31,287 bases of DNA, taken from assembly GCA_964392665.1 (NCBI GenBank), contig CAYMQB010000035.1:1-31287 (forward strand), given 5' to 3'. Below are positions 1 to 7,783 of this stretch, in pieces. The DNA comes from CAYMQB01 sp964392665 (GTDB taxonomy: Bacteria > Hydrothermota > E44-bin80). The first letter of the stretch is position 1. Every line of letters starts with the position of its first letter. The position numbers and the translations under genes were made by a program. The notes beneath the pieces were generated by a model, which had not been told where the DNA came from, made no database searches, and was given only the letters and a program-made list of their open reading frames with translations.

Positions 1-72
1 GGATGATTTTTAAGTGCAAAGATACACTGCTTAATTCTACTTTCGATTTGTCTGCCCTCCCTAAAAAAAACC

Positions 73-101
73 TTGACAAACAAATATTGTTTTGTTATAA
101 A
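73..101 (+). promoter_or_regulatory. Promoter of the lipoprotein pair
   Basis: TTGACA at 73-78 and TATAAA at 96-101 are separated by exactly 17 nt. Transcription would start near 108, leaving a leader of about 70 nt before the ATG at 178. The boxes are seen directly; activity is inferred. Confidence 0.75.
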
Positions 102-122
102 GGATAAATTGATACAAAGAAG

Positions 123-142
123 AGGAGGTGATGGAATTTTAA
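123..142 (+). promoter_or_regulatory. Extended Shine-Dalgarno with 3-codon mini-ORF in the leader
   Basis: AGGAGGTGAT at 123-132 matches ten consecutive positions of the usual complement to the bacterial 16S 3' end. It overlaps an ATG at 131 that opens a three-codon frame (Met-Glu-Phe) ending at TAA 140-142. The real gene starts at 178 with its own ribosome site. This may be a ribosome standby site or chance. The ATG at 131 lies within the match, so it cannot itself be initiated from that site at normal spacing. Confidence 0.3.
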
Positions 143-177
143 GAAGTAACAGAGAAAAAAGCAAAAAGGAGGACTTG

Positions 178-465
178 ATGAAAAAAGTATTAGCGATTTC
201 TATTGCTTTGATGCTTCTTGTCTGGTTTGCAGGATGTCAGATACCCGGTGGAGGGGAAGCATTCAAAAAAATAGGCGAAGCAGTACAGAAGATGGACGAG
301 ATTCAAACCCAGCTCGATGATATGCAAGCACAGCTTGATGAATTGACAGACAGCTTCAATACACTTGCCGATGAGTTCGACAAGCATATGGAAAAATATC
401 ATTCCAAGAAGACTACAACTCCGAAACCAAAACCCAAACCACAGAAACCTCCTCATACAAAATAG
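178..465 (+). CDS. Small coiled-coil lipoprotein with Lys/Pro-rich tail
   Basis: This 95-residue protein starts at ATG 178 because AAGGAGG lies 5 nt upstream and a lipoprotein signal peptide follows at once: MKK, a hydrophobic stretch, then the lipobox FAGC with Cys about residue 18. The mature part has a long heptad-like helix (about residues 35-72, with repeats such as QLDDMQAQLDEL) and ends in a basic Thr/Pro/Lys tail containing TPKPKPKPQKPP. It resembles Lpp-type murein-associated lipoproteins in architecture but not recognisably in sequence. A trimeric or helical spacer anchored in the outer membrane, with the cationic tail touching peptidoglycan or LPS, is inference. It is followed 26 nt later by a second lipoprotein, and both share the promoter at 73. 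No specific function is recognised. Confidence 0.8.
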   Translation: MKKVLAISIALMLLVWFAGCQIPGGGEAFKKIGEAVQKMDEIQTQLDDMQAQLDELTDSFNTLADEFDKHMEKYHSKKTTTPKPKPKPQKPPHTK

Positions 466-491
466 CTATAAAATAAACTGAAGGAGCAAAA

Positions 492-1280
492 ATGAAAAAC
501 TTTCTTTTATTGCCACTGGTTATCCTAATTGTAGCAGTAGTTTTTCTTTTTACGGGTTGTCCCAATCCTGACGAGCCTACAGAAGTTGCTGCTCCGACAA
601 TAACGGTTCATACTGCAGTTAGCGAAGGCGCAGATTTTCAATTACAGTGGACCGATAATGCCGAAGGCGGTGCGGAGATTTTTTACATCTATGCAGGTAG
701 TAATGACATTGATAGTAGCTACAATCTTTCATATACAGTTAGTTCCACAGATAGAGCTTCCTCCGTTGCTGTGACGGCATGGATTGGTAATGACGAGAGC
801 AGCAAAGCAACGCATGATTTAGAGCTTACTGTGACACAGAACCTGGATGTCTGGAGCACAGCAGACCCATCCCCAAGCCATCCGTCATTTGTTCAATTCA
901 CAAATGGAAATGCAACGGCTATTAGTGAAGCTAATTCAGATGATGCAACCTTTTATATCGGTAACGCCACTCAGTTTGAAGGTATCGATAGGTGGCCTGG
1001 GGTTACCACTTCACTTGAACCCGCATTTGCAGATGCAGCATCTCCATATAATCTTGCATCAGGAACAGGAAATTATACAGATATTTGGCCAGCAGGTATG
1101 ATTGCAATAAACGCTACATATTATATGTGGATTGATCGTGCGCCCATGGGTACAATGGGGGTTGAAGATGATTTTGTGAAGATTTATGTTGTTAACATTG
1201 TTGATGATGGCGGTTTCAACAAAGTTACACTCAACATATCTTTTCAGGATGAAGATGGACTTAGATGGCTCGTGGACTAA
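492..1280 (+). CDS. Beta-rich lipoprotein, unknown function
   Basis: The 262-residue product starts with a signal peptide (MKNFLLLPLVILIVAVVFLF) and the lipobox FTGC, with the modified Cys near residue 23 followed by PNPDEP, a flexible acidic linker. The rest is rich in Thr, Ser, Asn and Asp with alternating hydrophobics. This suggests beta-sandwich domains: the region around residues 35-115 looks fibronectin-III-like and the C-terminal half is a second domain. No catalytic motif is visible. A GGAG lies just before the ATG. It is the second gene of a two-gene unit, with a strong terminator directly behind it. Surface or periplasmic location is a safe inference; the ligand or role is unknown. 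Confidence 0.75.
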   Translation: MKNFLLLPLVILIVAVVFLFTGCPNPDEPTEVAAPTITVHTAVSEGADFQLQWTDNAEGGAEIFYIYAGSNDIDSSYNLSYTVSSTDRASSVAVTAWIGNDESSKATHDLELTVTQNLDVWSTADPSPSHPSFVQFTNGNATAISEANSDDATFYIGNATQFEGIDRWPGVTTSLEPAFADAASPYNLASGTGNYTDIWPAGMIAINATYYMWIDRAPMGTMGVEDDFVKIYVVNIVDDGGFNKVTLNISFQDEDGLRWLVD

Positions 1281-1297
1281 TTTCAACATTCTTGTTT

Positions 1298-1336
1298 AAG
1301 AAGGCGGAGGGTTTCCTCCGCCTTCTTTGTTTTTTC
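1298..1336 (+). terminator. Rho-independent terminator
   Basis: A perfect 13-bp stem (1298-1310 pairing with 1315-1327) with a GTTT loop is followed by a T-rich tract to 1336. It closes the two-lipoprotein transcript 17 nt after the stop codon. It is the clearest intrinsic terminator in the window. Confidence 0.92.
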
Positions 1337-1382
1337 CACCTCCTTTCAACTTGTCTTTCCACCTTCTGGACCATTCCATAAT

Positions 1383-1448
1383 GTCATTCTGAGTAAACAG
1401 TAGTTCCTCACTTGCGAATAATCCCATTGTTTCCGGCTATGAGATTGC
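1383..1448. repeat. Degenerate dispersed repeat copy
   Basis: It begins GTCATTCTGAG (1383-1393) and ends ATGAGATTGC (1439-1448). The second 10-mer also occurs at 10837-10846 and as its reverse complement at 13189-13198. It looks like a decayed member of the repeat family described at 10831 and 13126. The middle is not obviously conserved. Confidence 0.45.
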
Positions 1449-1465
1449 ATTTTTTATTTTTTCCC

Positions 1466-1494
1466 TTGACAACCCAGACTTTTGTGATTATATT
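1466..1494 (+). promoter_or_regulatory. Promoter of the radical SAM gene
   Basis: TTGACA at 1466-1471 and TATATT at 1489-1494 have a 17-nt spacer. The predicted start near 1501 gives a leader of about 30 nt. Confidence 0.75.
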
Positions 1495-1531
1495 TTTATA
1501 AAAACCTGAACAGGCTGTTTAGGATGTTAAA

Positions 1532-3004
1532 ATGGAGGGTATTATGACAGTCAGGGTTGCAGTTTCTAATGTATCAAGAAAGATGAGCGTAAAAACATTG
1601 CTCAAGCTTACCCACACGGCGGTAAGGAATAAGTATTTGAGAAAATTCCTGTTGAACAAAATAGAGAAAAGGATGTACGAAGACCTTATCAAAGCAAATC
1701 CATATCATAGACCTGTTAAGGTGCAGGAAGACAAATACTATATGGGCAGAGCATTGCTCAGAAGGATTGACAAAGCACTGACAGAGGGGCACCTCTCTAT
1801 GAAAGCATCGGAGGGGCTTCTGGGAATTTTTCTTGGTAATGTATTTTTCGGGGGATTCTACAAAAGGGCAGAATTTATTAAAAAATATGGCTTCAAACCA
1901 CCTATCTTTCTCACAATTAGCCCGGGTAAAGCCTGTAACCTTAGATGCAAAGGATGCTATGCAGATTCAGGAGAAGAATTCCATGAGAAACTTGACTTCG
2001 ATATATTCAGAAGAATCATAGGAGACGCCAAAGAACTCTGGGGCTCCAATTTCTTTGTTATATCAGGGGGAGAACCGCTGCTTTATAAGAGCAAGGGAAA
2101 AACTGTTCTTGATATATACGAGGAAAACAATGATTGTTACTTCCTTATGTATACGAACGGTACTATGATAGACAAAAATACGGCAGGAAAATTGGCAGAT
2201 CTTGGAAATGTCACGCCTGCAATCTCTGTCGAAGGTTTTGAAAAGGAGACCGATGCAAGAAGAGGTAAAGGTGTGTTCAAGAAGATTCTTGCCGCAATGG
2301 AAAGTTTAAGAGAAGTAGGTGTTCCATTTGGTATTTCATTTACTGTTTTGAAAAGCAATTTGGATATTCCGTTAAGTGACAAATTCTTCGATTTTTACTT
2401 CGAAGAGCAGAAAGCTGTATATGTGTGGATGTTTCAATATATGCCCATTGGCAGGGAATATACACTTGACCTTATGCCAACACCCGAGCAAAGACTGAAA
2501 CTTTTCGAAAAGGAATGGCAGCTTGTCAGGGAACGTGACATTTTCGTAGCCGATTTCTGGAACAGCGCAGCTTCTTCGGATGGTTGTATTTCTGCTGGCA
2601 GGGGTGGTGGGTATTTCTACATAGAGTGGAGTGGAAATGTTACACCCTGTGTTTTCGTTCCTTACACCACACATAATGTTAATGATATCTATAGAAGGGG
2701 AGGAAATCTGAACGATGCGTTGCATTCGAAATTCTTTTCCAAAATTAGAGAATGGCAGAATGATTATGGATACGAGCAACCTCCGGAAAAACATAAAAAC
2801 TGGATTATGCCCTGTATAATAAGAGATCATCACAAGAAGTTTTCAGAGATAGTCAAAGAAACCAAAGCTAAAGGTATAGATATACCGTCCAATGAGGCTC
2901 TCAATGACGAAAATTACCACAACGGTTTAATAAGGTATGACGAAGAATTTTCGAGACTTACAGAACCTATCTGGCGAAAACATTATCTCCAGAAGAACGA
3001 TTAA
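1532..3004 (+). CDS. Radical SAM protein with SPASM-like C-terminus
   Basis: This 490-residue protein carries the radical SAM CxxxCxxC motif as C135-NLR-C139-KG-C142, preceded by a beta strand (IFLTISPGKAC). The SAM-binding GGEP is at about 179-182. C-terminal cysteines C352, C373 (in NVTPCVFVP) and C428 could bind an auxiliary cluster as in SPASM proteins. The first 120 residues are basic and helical and precede the core barrel, which is longer than usual. The start is ambiguous: ATG 1532 has AGGA 7 nt upstream, while ATG 1544 has GGAGGG only 4 nt upstream. A GNAT gene follows 27 nt later, probably on the same transcript. The substrate is not recognisable; peptide or lipid modification are both possible. 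Membership of the superfamily is certain, the reaction unknown. Confidence 0.88.
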   Translation: MEGIMTVRVAVSNVSRKMSVKTLLKLTHTAVRNKYLRKFLLNKIEKRMYEDLIKANPYHRPVKVQEDKYYMGRALLRRIDKALTEGHLSMKASEGLLGIFLGNVFFGGFYKRAEFIKKYGFKPPIFLTISPGKACNLRCKGCYADSGEEFHEKLDFDIFRRIIGDAKELWGSNFFVISGGEPLLYKSKGKTVLDIYEENNDCYFLMYTNGTMIDKNTAGKLADLGNVTPAISVEGFEKETDARRGKGVFKKILAAMESLREVGVPFGISFTVLKSNLDIPLSDKFFDFYFEEQKAVYVWMFQYMPIGREYTLDLMPTPEQRLKLFEKEWQLVRERDIFVADFWNSAASSDGCISAGRGGGYFYIEWSGNVTPCVFVPYTTHNVNDIYRRGGNLNDALHSKFFSKIREWQNDYGYEQPPEKHKNWIMPCIIRDHHKKFSEIVKETKAKGIDIPSNEALNDENYHNGLIRYDEEFSRLTEPIWRKHYLQKND

Positions 3005-3031
3005 TATGTAGGGATGAGTACTTAAGCTTTA

Positions 3032-3880
3032 ATGAAGATTCGAGAAGCTCGCCGCAAAGATAGAAAAGATATTATAGCAATTGCCTCTAATACATGGGAA
3101 GGATGGGATTATATTCCCCAACTTCTTGATGAATGGTTCGACGAAGGTGGGATTTTTATAGCGGTAGATAAGGGAAAAATTGTAGGTATCACAAAGACTA
3201 CCGTTCTTTCTCCTGGAGAACTCTGGCTGGAAGGTATAAGGGTAAAAAAGGAATTGAGAGGAAAAGGAATAGGAAAAGAGCTTGCTTTTTTTCAGCTTAA
3301 AAAGGCTCAGGAACGAAATCCCAGGGTAATCAGGCTCTCTACTGCAGAATCGAACATTGAAAGTATAAGATTAATAGAGAAATTGGGTTTCACGAAGATA
3401 AAGGAATTCACTTATTTGGAACTCGATAAATTAAAACCGAAGGTCTTTTCCTGGAATATAAGGAAAGCCAAAGACAAGGATAGAATACTTAATCTTATTA
3501 CCTTATCCAATTTGCTTGACTACTACAAAAATCTCTTGCCCTGGAGCTGGATTTTTCGAGAGGTTACACCCGATGTTATCTCTTATCTTATAGACAAAGA
3601 ACAGGTATTTATCCATGAGGAAAAAAGAATTACTTCTTTTATCGTCATAAGTCCCAGCAGACATGATAAGAAAACACTGGAAATAGATCTGATTTACGGT
3701 AGCAAAAAAGAGATGCTAGACTTGCTTGAGTTTTCAAAGGATTATGCGGTTAAAAATAATTTTGGCAAAATTGTTCTATTTTCGCCCTTAAGAAGAGTGG
3801 ACAGTATTGCAAAGCAGGTGGGTTTCAAATTCCCTGAAAGATTTAAGAAAATTCCGGTTTATGAACTTGTTTCTGGTTGA
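3032..3880 (+). CDS. Tandem GNAT-family N-acetyltransferase
   Basis: The 282-residue protein has an N-terminal GNAT domain (about 1-135). Its acetyl-CoA pyrophosphate loop is seen in RVKKELRGKGIGKEL, and the later NIESIRLIEKLGF segment is the usual C-terminal GNAT motif. The second half (about 140-282) has a similar strand-helix pattern but no clear RxxGxG loop, so it is probably a degenerate second GNAT fold. No good Shine-Dalgarno precedes ATG 3032; expression is probably by read-through from the radical SAM gene. The last 22 nt overlap the 3' end of convergent rpsT. The substrate is unknown; acetylation of a small amine or a protein N-terminus are both possible. Confidence 0.8.
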   Translation: MKIREARRKDRKDIIAIASNTWEGWDYIPQLLDEWFDEGGIFIAVDKGKIVGITKTTVLSPGELWLEGIRVKKELRGKGIGKELAFFQLKKAQERNPRVIRLSTAESNIESIRLIEKLGFTKIKEFTYLELDKLKPKVFSWNIRKAKDKDRILNLITLSNLLDYYKNLLPWSWIFREVTPDVISYLIDKEQVFIHEEKRITSFIVISPSRHDKKTLEIDLIYGSKKEMLDLLEFSKDYAVKNNFGKIVLFSPLRRVDSIAKQVGFKFPERFKKIPVYELVSG

Positions 3881-4164
3881 GGTTTTGGATTCGTGATTGC
3901 CTCTTCAAGACCAAATTTCTTATTGAAAAATTTTGTCAATCTTGACTTGTGTCTTGCAGCATTGTTTTTGTGAATTACACCTTTGCTTGCAGCCATATCG
4001 TATGCCTTGTATGCTTCCTTAAGAAGTTCGTTGGCAAAATTTTTATCTTCCTGGTTTTTTACTTTTTTTGTTATGGTCTTTAAGTAGGTTTTCACTGATT
4101 TGTTTCTTACTCTTCTTTTTTCATTTTGTCTTAATCTTTTCTTTGCAGATTTTATGTTCGGCAT
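3859..4164 (-). CDS. rpsT: 30S ribosomal protein S20
   Basis: This is bS20, a helical 16S rRNA-binding protein of the small subunit body. The 101-residue product begins MPNIKSAKKRLRQNEKRRVR, the typical basic N-terminus of the family, and contains the conserved AASKGVIHKNNAARHKSRL near the C-terminus. A short extra tail (LEEAITNPKPQPETSS) makes it slightly longer than the usual 85-90 residues, and that extension is where it overlaps the neighbouring GNAT gene on the opposite strand. The start has AAGGAGG in front and a promoter at 4192-4220, so it is a monocistronic unit. Confidence 0.97.
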   Translation of the reverse strand: MPNIKSAKKRLRQNEKRRVRNKSVKTYLKTITKKVKNQEDKNFANELLKEAYKAYDMAASKGVIHKNNAARHKSRLTKFFNKKFGLEEAITNPKPQPETSS

Positions 4165-4191
4165 TCAACTTCCTCCTTAAAATTTTTCTTA

Positions 4192-4220
4192 TATATACAC
4201 AAGAAAACCAGAATTGTCAA
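4192..4220 (-). promoter_or_regulatory. rpsT promoter
   Basis: On the minus strand TTGACA (4220-4215) and TATATA (4197-4192) are 17 nt apart. The start near 4185 gives a leader of about 20 nt carrying the Shine-Dalgarno sequence. Confidence 0.75.
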
Positions 4221-4273
4221 CAATTTTTTCGCAACAAAGCACAAATACATCATTAGTCAGATACTTGTTTTCA

Positions 4274-6664
4274 CTACATGTCTTGCCTTCCAATGAGCAC
4301 CTTACGTGGTTTACTTCCTTCGAATGGACCAACTATGTTGGCTTTTTCTAATTGATCTATAAGTCTTCCAGCTCTTGCGTAGCCGATTTTCAGCTTTCTC
4401 TGCAACAGTGAAACGGATGCTTGTTGATGTCTTATCACAATTGCCCTTGCCTGGTCAAAAAAGTCATCAAGGTCTTCATCGATGGATTCTTGAGATGTTC
4501 TTCTATCCCCTTCAAGTATTTCCTTATCGAATGAACTTTGTTCTTCCAGTGGTGGGTAGTATTCGAGATTATTTAATAGCACGACAAGTTTTTCTATCTC
4601 CATGTTGTACTTTTTTGCTGTTTTCTCAGAGAAGTTTATAATTCTTTCTTCAGCACCAGGTATCTGATTACTGTTAACGATTGATTCCACAAGATTGCTC
4701 TTAATTAAATCCTGTGCGATTTCATCGGGATTTTCTATCTCGTTTCGGAGTAGTGTTTTAAGGTGAAGCTCTGACCAGATATTAGCAATGTTCTTTGCCT
4801 CATCAGTTGATATGTATGCACCATGTAATCTTATAGGTGTCCCCTTTCCCGGGGGAAGAAAGAGCATATCGCCTCTTCCAAGCAGTTTTTCAGCACCTAT
4901 CATATCGAGGATAGTTCTTGAATCGGTCATTGAAGCAACCTGAAAAGCAATTCTTGCTGGGAAATTAGCCTTTATAAGTCCTGTTATCACATCGACACTT
5001 GGTCTTTGAGTCGCAAGAATAAGATGGATACCAACTGCACGTGACATTTGAGCCAATCTTGTCAGCGTGGATTCTATCTCACCTGAAGCCTGTATCATCA
5101 GGTCGGCAAGTTCATCAACTATCACAAGAATATAGGGTTTCTTTTCCTCGTTCTTCTTATTATAGCCTTCAATGTCCCTTACTCCAACCTTTGCAAATTC
5201 CCTGTAACGGATCTCCATCCAGTGTAATATTTGTTTTAGTATGAGAATCGATTCTTTGGATTCGGTAAGGACGGGAAAGATGAGATGAGGAATTCCATTG
5301 TAAACAGGTAGTTCAAGCCTTTTTGGATCTATCATAATGAACCTAACATCTTTTGGTTGTGCCTTGAAGAGAATGCTCGCAATAATTGCGTTTATGCATA
5401 CGCTTTTGCCCGACCCTGTTGCCCCAGCGATAAGGAGGTGAGGCATTCTTGCGATATTGGCAAGTACGGGCTCTCCTGCAATGTTTTTACCCAGACCTAT
5501 GGTGAGAAACGAAGAAGATTTATTGAAGTCTTCACTCATGAGAAGTTCTTTAATAAAAACATTCTGTCTTTTTTTATTAGGGACTTCTATTCCGACAGTT
5601 CCTTTACCCGGGATAGGAGCAACAACTCTAATTTTCGGTGCTTTCATAGCAAGAGCGAGGTCATCTGCAAGACTGCAAATTCTCGAAACCTTTATGCCTG
5701 GACCAGGTTCGAATTCATATCGCGTTATAACAGGTCCCGTTCCGATCGAAGTAATATTTCCTGAAACACCAAAATTTTCGAGTTTTAGGGTCAGCTTTTT
5801 TGCATTCTCTTTCAGTTCAGGTTCGGCAATATCGGGTTTGAAAGACGGAGGATTATCGAGATGGTCAAAAAATTCGTTTTTGAAATTGTCGTCGATTTTC
5901 ACTTTCATTATTTCTTCACTTGAGCGGATTTTGACTTTGGAACTTTTGATTTCTTGTTTTTCAATTTTCAGAGGAAGAGATTTTTCCACCATAGGTTCTT
6001 CGGTCGTCTTCTTTTTTTCCTTCTGCACTCTTTTTTTTCTACTGATTTTAGGTTTTGTCAGTCGGAGCTTAATTTTGGAAAACGAGAGTTGTGTAAAGGT
6101 GAATATAAGTATGAGGAGAATTACAGAAAGAATTAGGTAAGAACCAATCGTTCCAGTGTATTTTGTGAGAAAGTTTGCACTGAGTTTTCCTATAAATCCA
6201 CTGAATGGTATCGGTGTGTTTAATATTTTCGGGAATGGATTAAGAGCGAATAGTATATTTAACCAGTATGTTCCTAATATGATGAGTGACGAAGGTTTCA
6301 AAATGGAGTTGGTTCCCCTGTTTCTTACGAGTAAGATACCCCATAATAGGATGAGAAAAACAAGCAGGAAAGTTGGGACTCCAATATAGTGAAAACACCA
6401 GTTTGAAATTAGAAATCCTGCAATTCCACCGAAATTAAATATGCCACCTGAAGAGAGTTTCTCGAAATCACTTGACCTATATGAAAATAGACTGATGAGC
6501 AAAAATAGGAATATGAGGAAAAGAAAAACACCTATTACTTCATTAAGTCTTTGTTTTTCGAGTTTTACAAGCCCTTTCCAGAAACCTGTAAGTGCAAGAA
6601 AGAAAAGAAAAATTCCGGTTAACCCACCAATGAAAATGAGAAAGTACTTTAGGAAATTTAACAA
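4274..6664 (-). CDS. ftsK: DNA translocase FtsK/SpoIIIE
   Basis: This membrane-anchored DNA pump clears chromosome termini through the division septum. The 796-residue protein has four or five membrane segments within residues 1-195, then a short basic/acidic linker (about 200-280), far shorter than in E. coli FtsK. The alpha/beta motor follows, with Walker A GATGSGKS near 414-421, the Walker B strand PYILVIVDELADL, and the conserved ATQRPSVDVITGLIKANFP. The last about 65 residues (QARAIVIRHQQASVSLLQRK onward) form the gamma winged helix that reads KOPS-like sequences. The start is TTG 6664 with GGAG 5 nt upstream. It lies 13 nt behind a small lipoprotein gene and shares its promoter. Confidence 0.97.
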   Translation of the reverse strand: MLNFLKYFLIFIGGLTGIFLFFLALTGFWKGLVKLEKQRLNEVIGVFLFLIFLFLLISLFSYRSSDFEKLSSGGIFNFGGIAGFLISNWCFHYIGVPTFLLVFLILLWGILLVRNRGTNSILKPSSLIILGTYWLNILFALNPFPKILNTPIPFSGFIGKLSANFLTKYTGTIGSYLILSVILLILIFTFTQLSFSKIKLRLTKPKISRKKRVQKEKKKTTEEPMVEKSLPLKIEKQEIKSSKVKIRSSEEIMKVKIDDNFKNEFFDHLDNPPSFKPDIAEPELKENAKKLTLKLENFGVSGNITSIGTGPVITRYEFEPGPGIKVSRICSLADDLALAMKAPKIRVVAPIPGKGTVGIEVPNKKRQNVFIKELLMSEDFNKSSSFLTIGLGKNIAGEPVLANIARMPHLLIAGATGSGKSVCINAIIASILFKAQPKDVRFIMIDPKRLELPVYNGIPHLIFPVLTESKESILILKQILHWMEIRYREFAKVGVRDIEGYNKKNEEKKPYILVIVDELADLMIQASGEIESTLTRLAQMSRAVGIHLILATQRPSVDVITGLIKANFPARIAFQVASMTDSRTILDMIGAEKLLGRGDMLFLPPGKGTPIRLHGAYISTDEAKNIANIWSELHLKTLLRNEIENPDEIAQDLIKSNLVESIVNSNQIPGAEERIINFSEKTAKKYNMEIEKLVVLLNNLEYYPPLEEQSSFDKEILEGDRRTSQESIDEDLDDFFDQARAIVIRHQQASVSLLQRKLKIGYARAGRLIDQLEKANIVGPFEGSKPRKVLIGRQDM

Positions 6665-6677
6665 TCGAACTCCAAAT

Positions 6678-7130
6678 TTAGTTCACTTCCTCGGTTTTTT
6701 CCAGTGCAGGTTTTTTCTCGAATTCTTGCAGTATTCCAGCTATGTCTTTGATATACCATTTACCGTTCTTTTTTTCCAGCTTAAAGCTATATTCCTTTTC
6801 TTCTTCCTTCCCGGTAGTTATGAGACCTTTTGTCTTCATCACAACTTGCATTTTTGCATATGAGTCTTCACTTTCGAGTTCTCCGATTTTATGTTCTTCG
6901 ATCTCAATATTACGGAAAGTTGTGGTGAATCCTTCATATGCTTTCTCAGTAGTAAAGAGTTTTTTTAGAACGGTCTTTGCCTGTTTTATCGATATGGGTG
7001 AAGTTTCATTCAATTTCGAAACATTCTTAATGAATGCTTCGATAGTGGATTCGGGAGTTTGTTGAAGGTTCTTTCCACATCCTACAATGAATACCAGGAC
7101 AAGAAACAGAGCAATGTATGCGTACTTCAT
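6678..7130 (-). CDS. DUF4878-like lipoprotein
   Basis: The 150-residue product has a lipoprotein signal peptide (MKYAYIALFLVLVFIVGCGK, Cys 18). The domain that follows resembles DUF4878/lumazine-binding-like NTF2 folds: the opening TPESTIEAFIKNVSKLN helix, a middle region with paired strands (EDSYAKMQVVMKT), and the closing EKKNGKWYIKDIAGI, in which the GKWYI signature is typical. The strong Shine-Dalgarno GGGGAGG supports ATG 7130. It is the first gene of a unit with ftsK. Its role is unknown; the pairing with a division translocase may be only transcriptional. Confidence 0.8.
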   Translation of the reverse strand: MKYAYIALFLVLVFIVGCGKNLQQTPESTIEAFIKNVSKLNETSPISIKQAKTVLKKLFTTEKAYEGFTTTFRNIEIEEHKIGELESEDSYAKMQVVMKTKGLITTGKEEEKEYSFKLEKKNGKWYIKDIAGILQEFEKKPALEKTEEVN

Positions 7131-7195
7131 AAGACCTCCCCATTTTTGTATTCTTTCACGGTTTTCTCAAACTCTATTATTGTCATTGTGCGAAT

Positions 7196-7224
7196 ATAGT
7201 ATCTAAAAACCTGCGTCCTGTCAA
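7196..7224 (-). promoter_or_regulatory. Promoter of the lipoprotein-ftsK unit
   Basis: On the minus strand TTGACA (7224-7219) and TACTAT (7201-7196) have a 17-nt spacer. It is divergent from the promoter at 7275-7303, with about 50 nt between the two -35 boxes. Confidence 0.75.
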
Positions 7225-7274
7225 GCGAAAAATTGAAAGTTAAGGAAAATGCTTGTGCTTTAGACAAAAAAAAC

Positions 7275-7303
7275 TTTACTATAGTGTCATTTGGTGCTAT
7301 AAT
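7275..7303 (+). promoter_or_regulatory. Promoter of the GNAT-DUF58-BatA unit
   Basis: TTTACT (7275-7280) and a consensus TATAAT (7298-7303) have a 17-nt spacer. Transcription from about 7310 rules out in-frame starts further upstream and leaves ATG 7334 or 7361 for the first gene. Confidence 0.75.
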
Positions 7304-7333
7304 AAAATAAATAGGTTGTATTTTGACCTTAAG

Positions 7334-7783
7334 ATGGTATTAATTGAATATTCGGCTAAAATGGAAACAAAATTGTTGAATTACGATGACGGTGTGGAAG
7401 ATGCTCTGAATATAAGAAATGATGTTTTTGTTAAGGAGCTGAATGTTCCTTTGGAAGAAGAGGTAGATGATATTGACAGAAGAGCGGTTCATATTATTGT
7501 CTATGAAAATTCTATACCCGTAGGAACCGGGAGGGTTTTTAATGAGAAAGGGAAGTGGTTTATAGGTCGGCTTGCTGTTATCGAAGATAAGCGAGGATGT
7601 GGAATAGGTAAACTGGTAATGGAAAAACTTATGGATTATGCAAAAAGCAAGGGAGCCAGAAAGATTTTTCTTTATGCTCAAACATATATAAGTAAATTCT
7701 ATGAAAAACTTGGTTTTATGGAATTTGGGGATTTATTTATGGATGCTGGTATTCCGCATATAGAGATGTATAAAAAACTATGA
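7334..7783 (+). CDS. GNAT-family N-acetyltransferase
   Basis: A compact single-domain GNAT protein of 149 residues. The acetyl-CoA loop is in RLAVIEDKRGCGIGKLVMEK and the C-terminal motif in TYISKFYEKLGFMEFGD. The pattern (IRNDVFVKELNVPLEEEVDD near the start, IPHIEMYKK at the end) matches the ElaA/YjcF-like branch of small acetyltransferases. The start is ambiguous: ATG 7334 or ATG 7361 (giving METKLLNYDDG). Neither has a clear Shine-Dalgarno sequence, and both lie downstream of the predicted transcription start. Its TGA overlaps the ATG of the DUF58 gene as ATGA, so the two are translationally coupled. The substrate is unknown. Confidence 0.85.
   Translation: MVLIEYSAKMETKLLNYDDGVEDALNIRNDVFVKELNVPLEEEVDDIDRRAVHIIVYENSIPVGTGRVFNEKGKWFIGRLAVIEDKRGCGIGKLVMEKLMDYAKSKGARKIFLYAQTYISKFYEKLGFMEFGDLFMDAGIPHIEMYKKL

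Noticed and set aside
847..1101. 84-residue Gln/His/Leu-rich frame
   Set aside because: It overlaps the lipoprotein gene at 492-1280 in another frame, and has no ribosome site or family features.
5457..6140. 227-residue open frame on the plus strand
   Set aside because: It is antisense to the membrane/linker and motor parts of ftsK, has low-complexity Ser/Phe-rich sequence, and lacks a plausible ribosome site.
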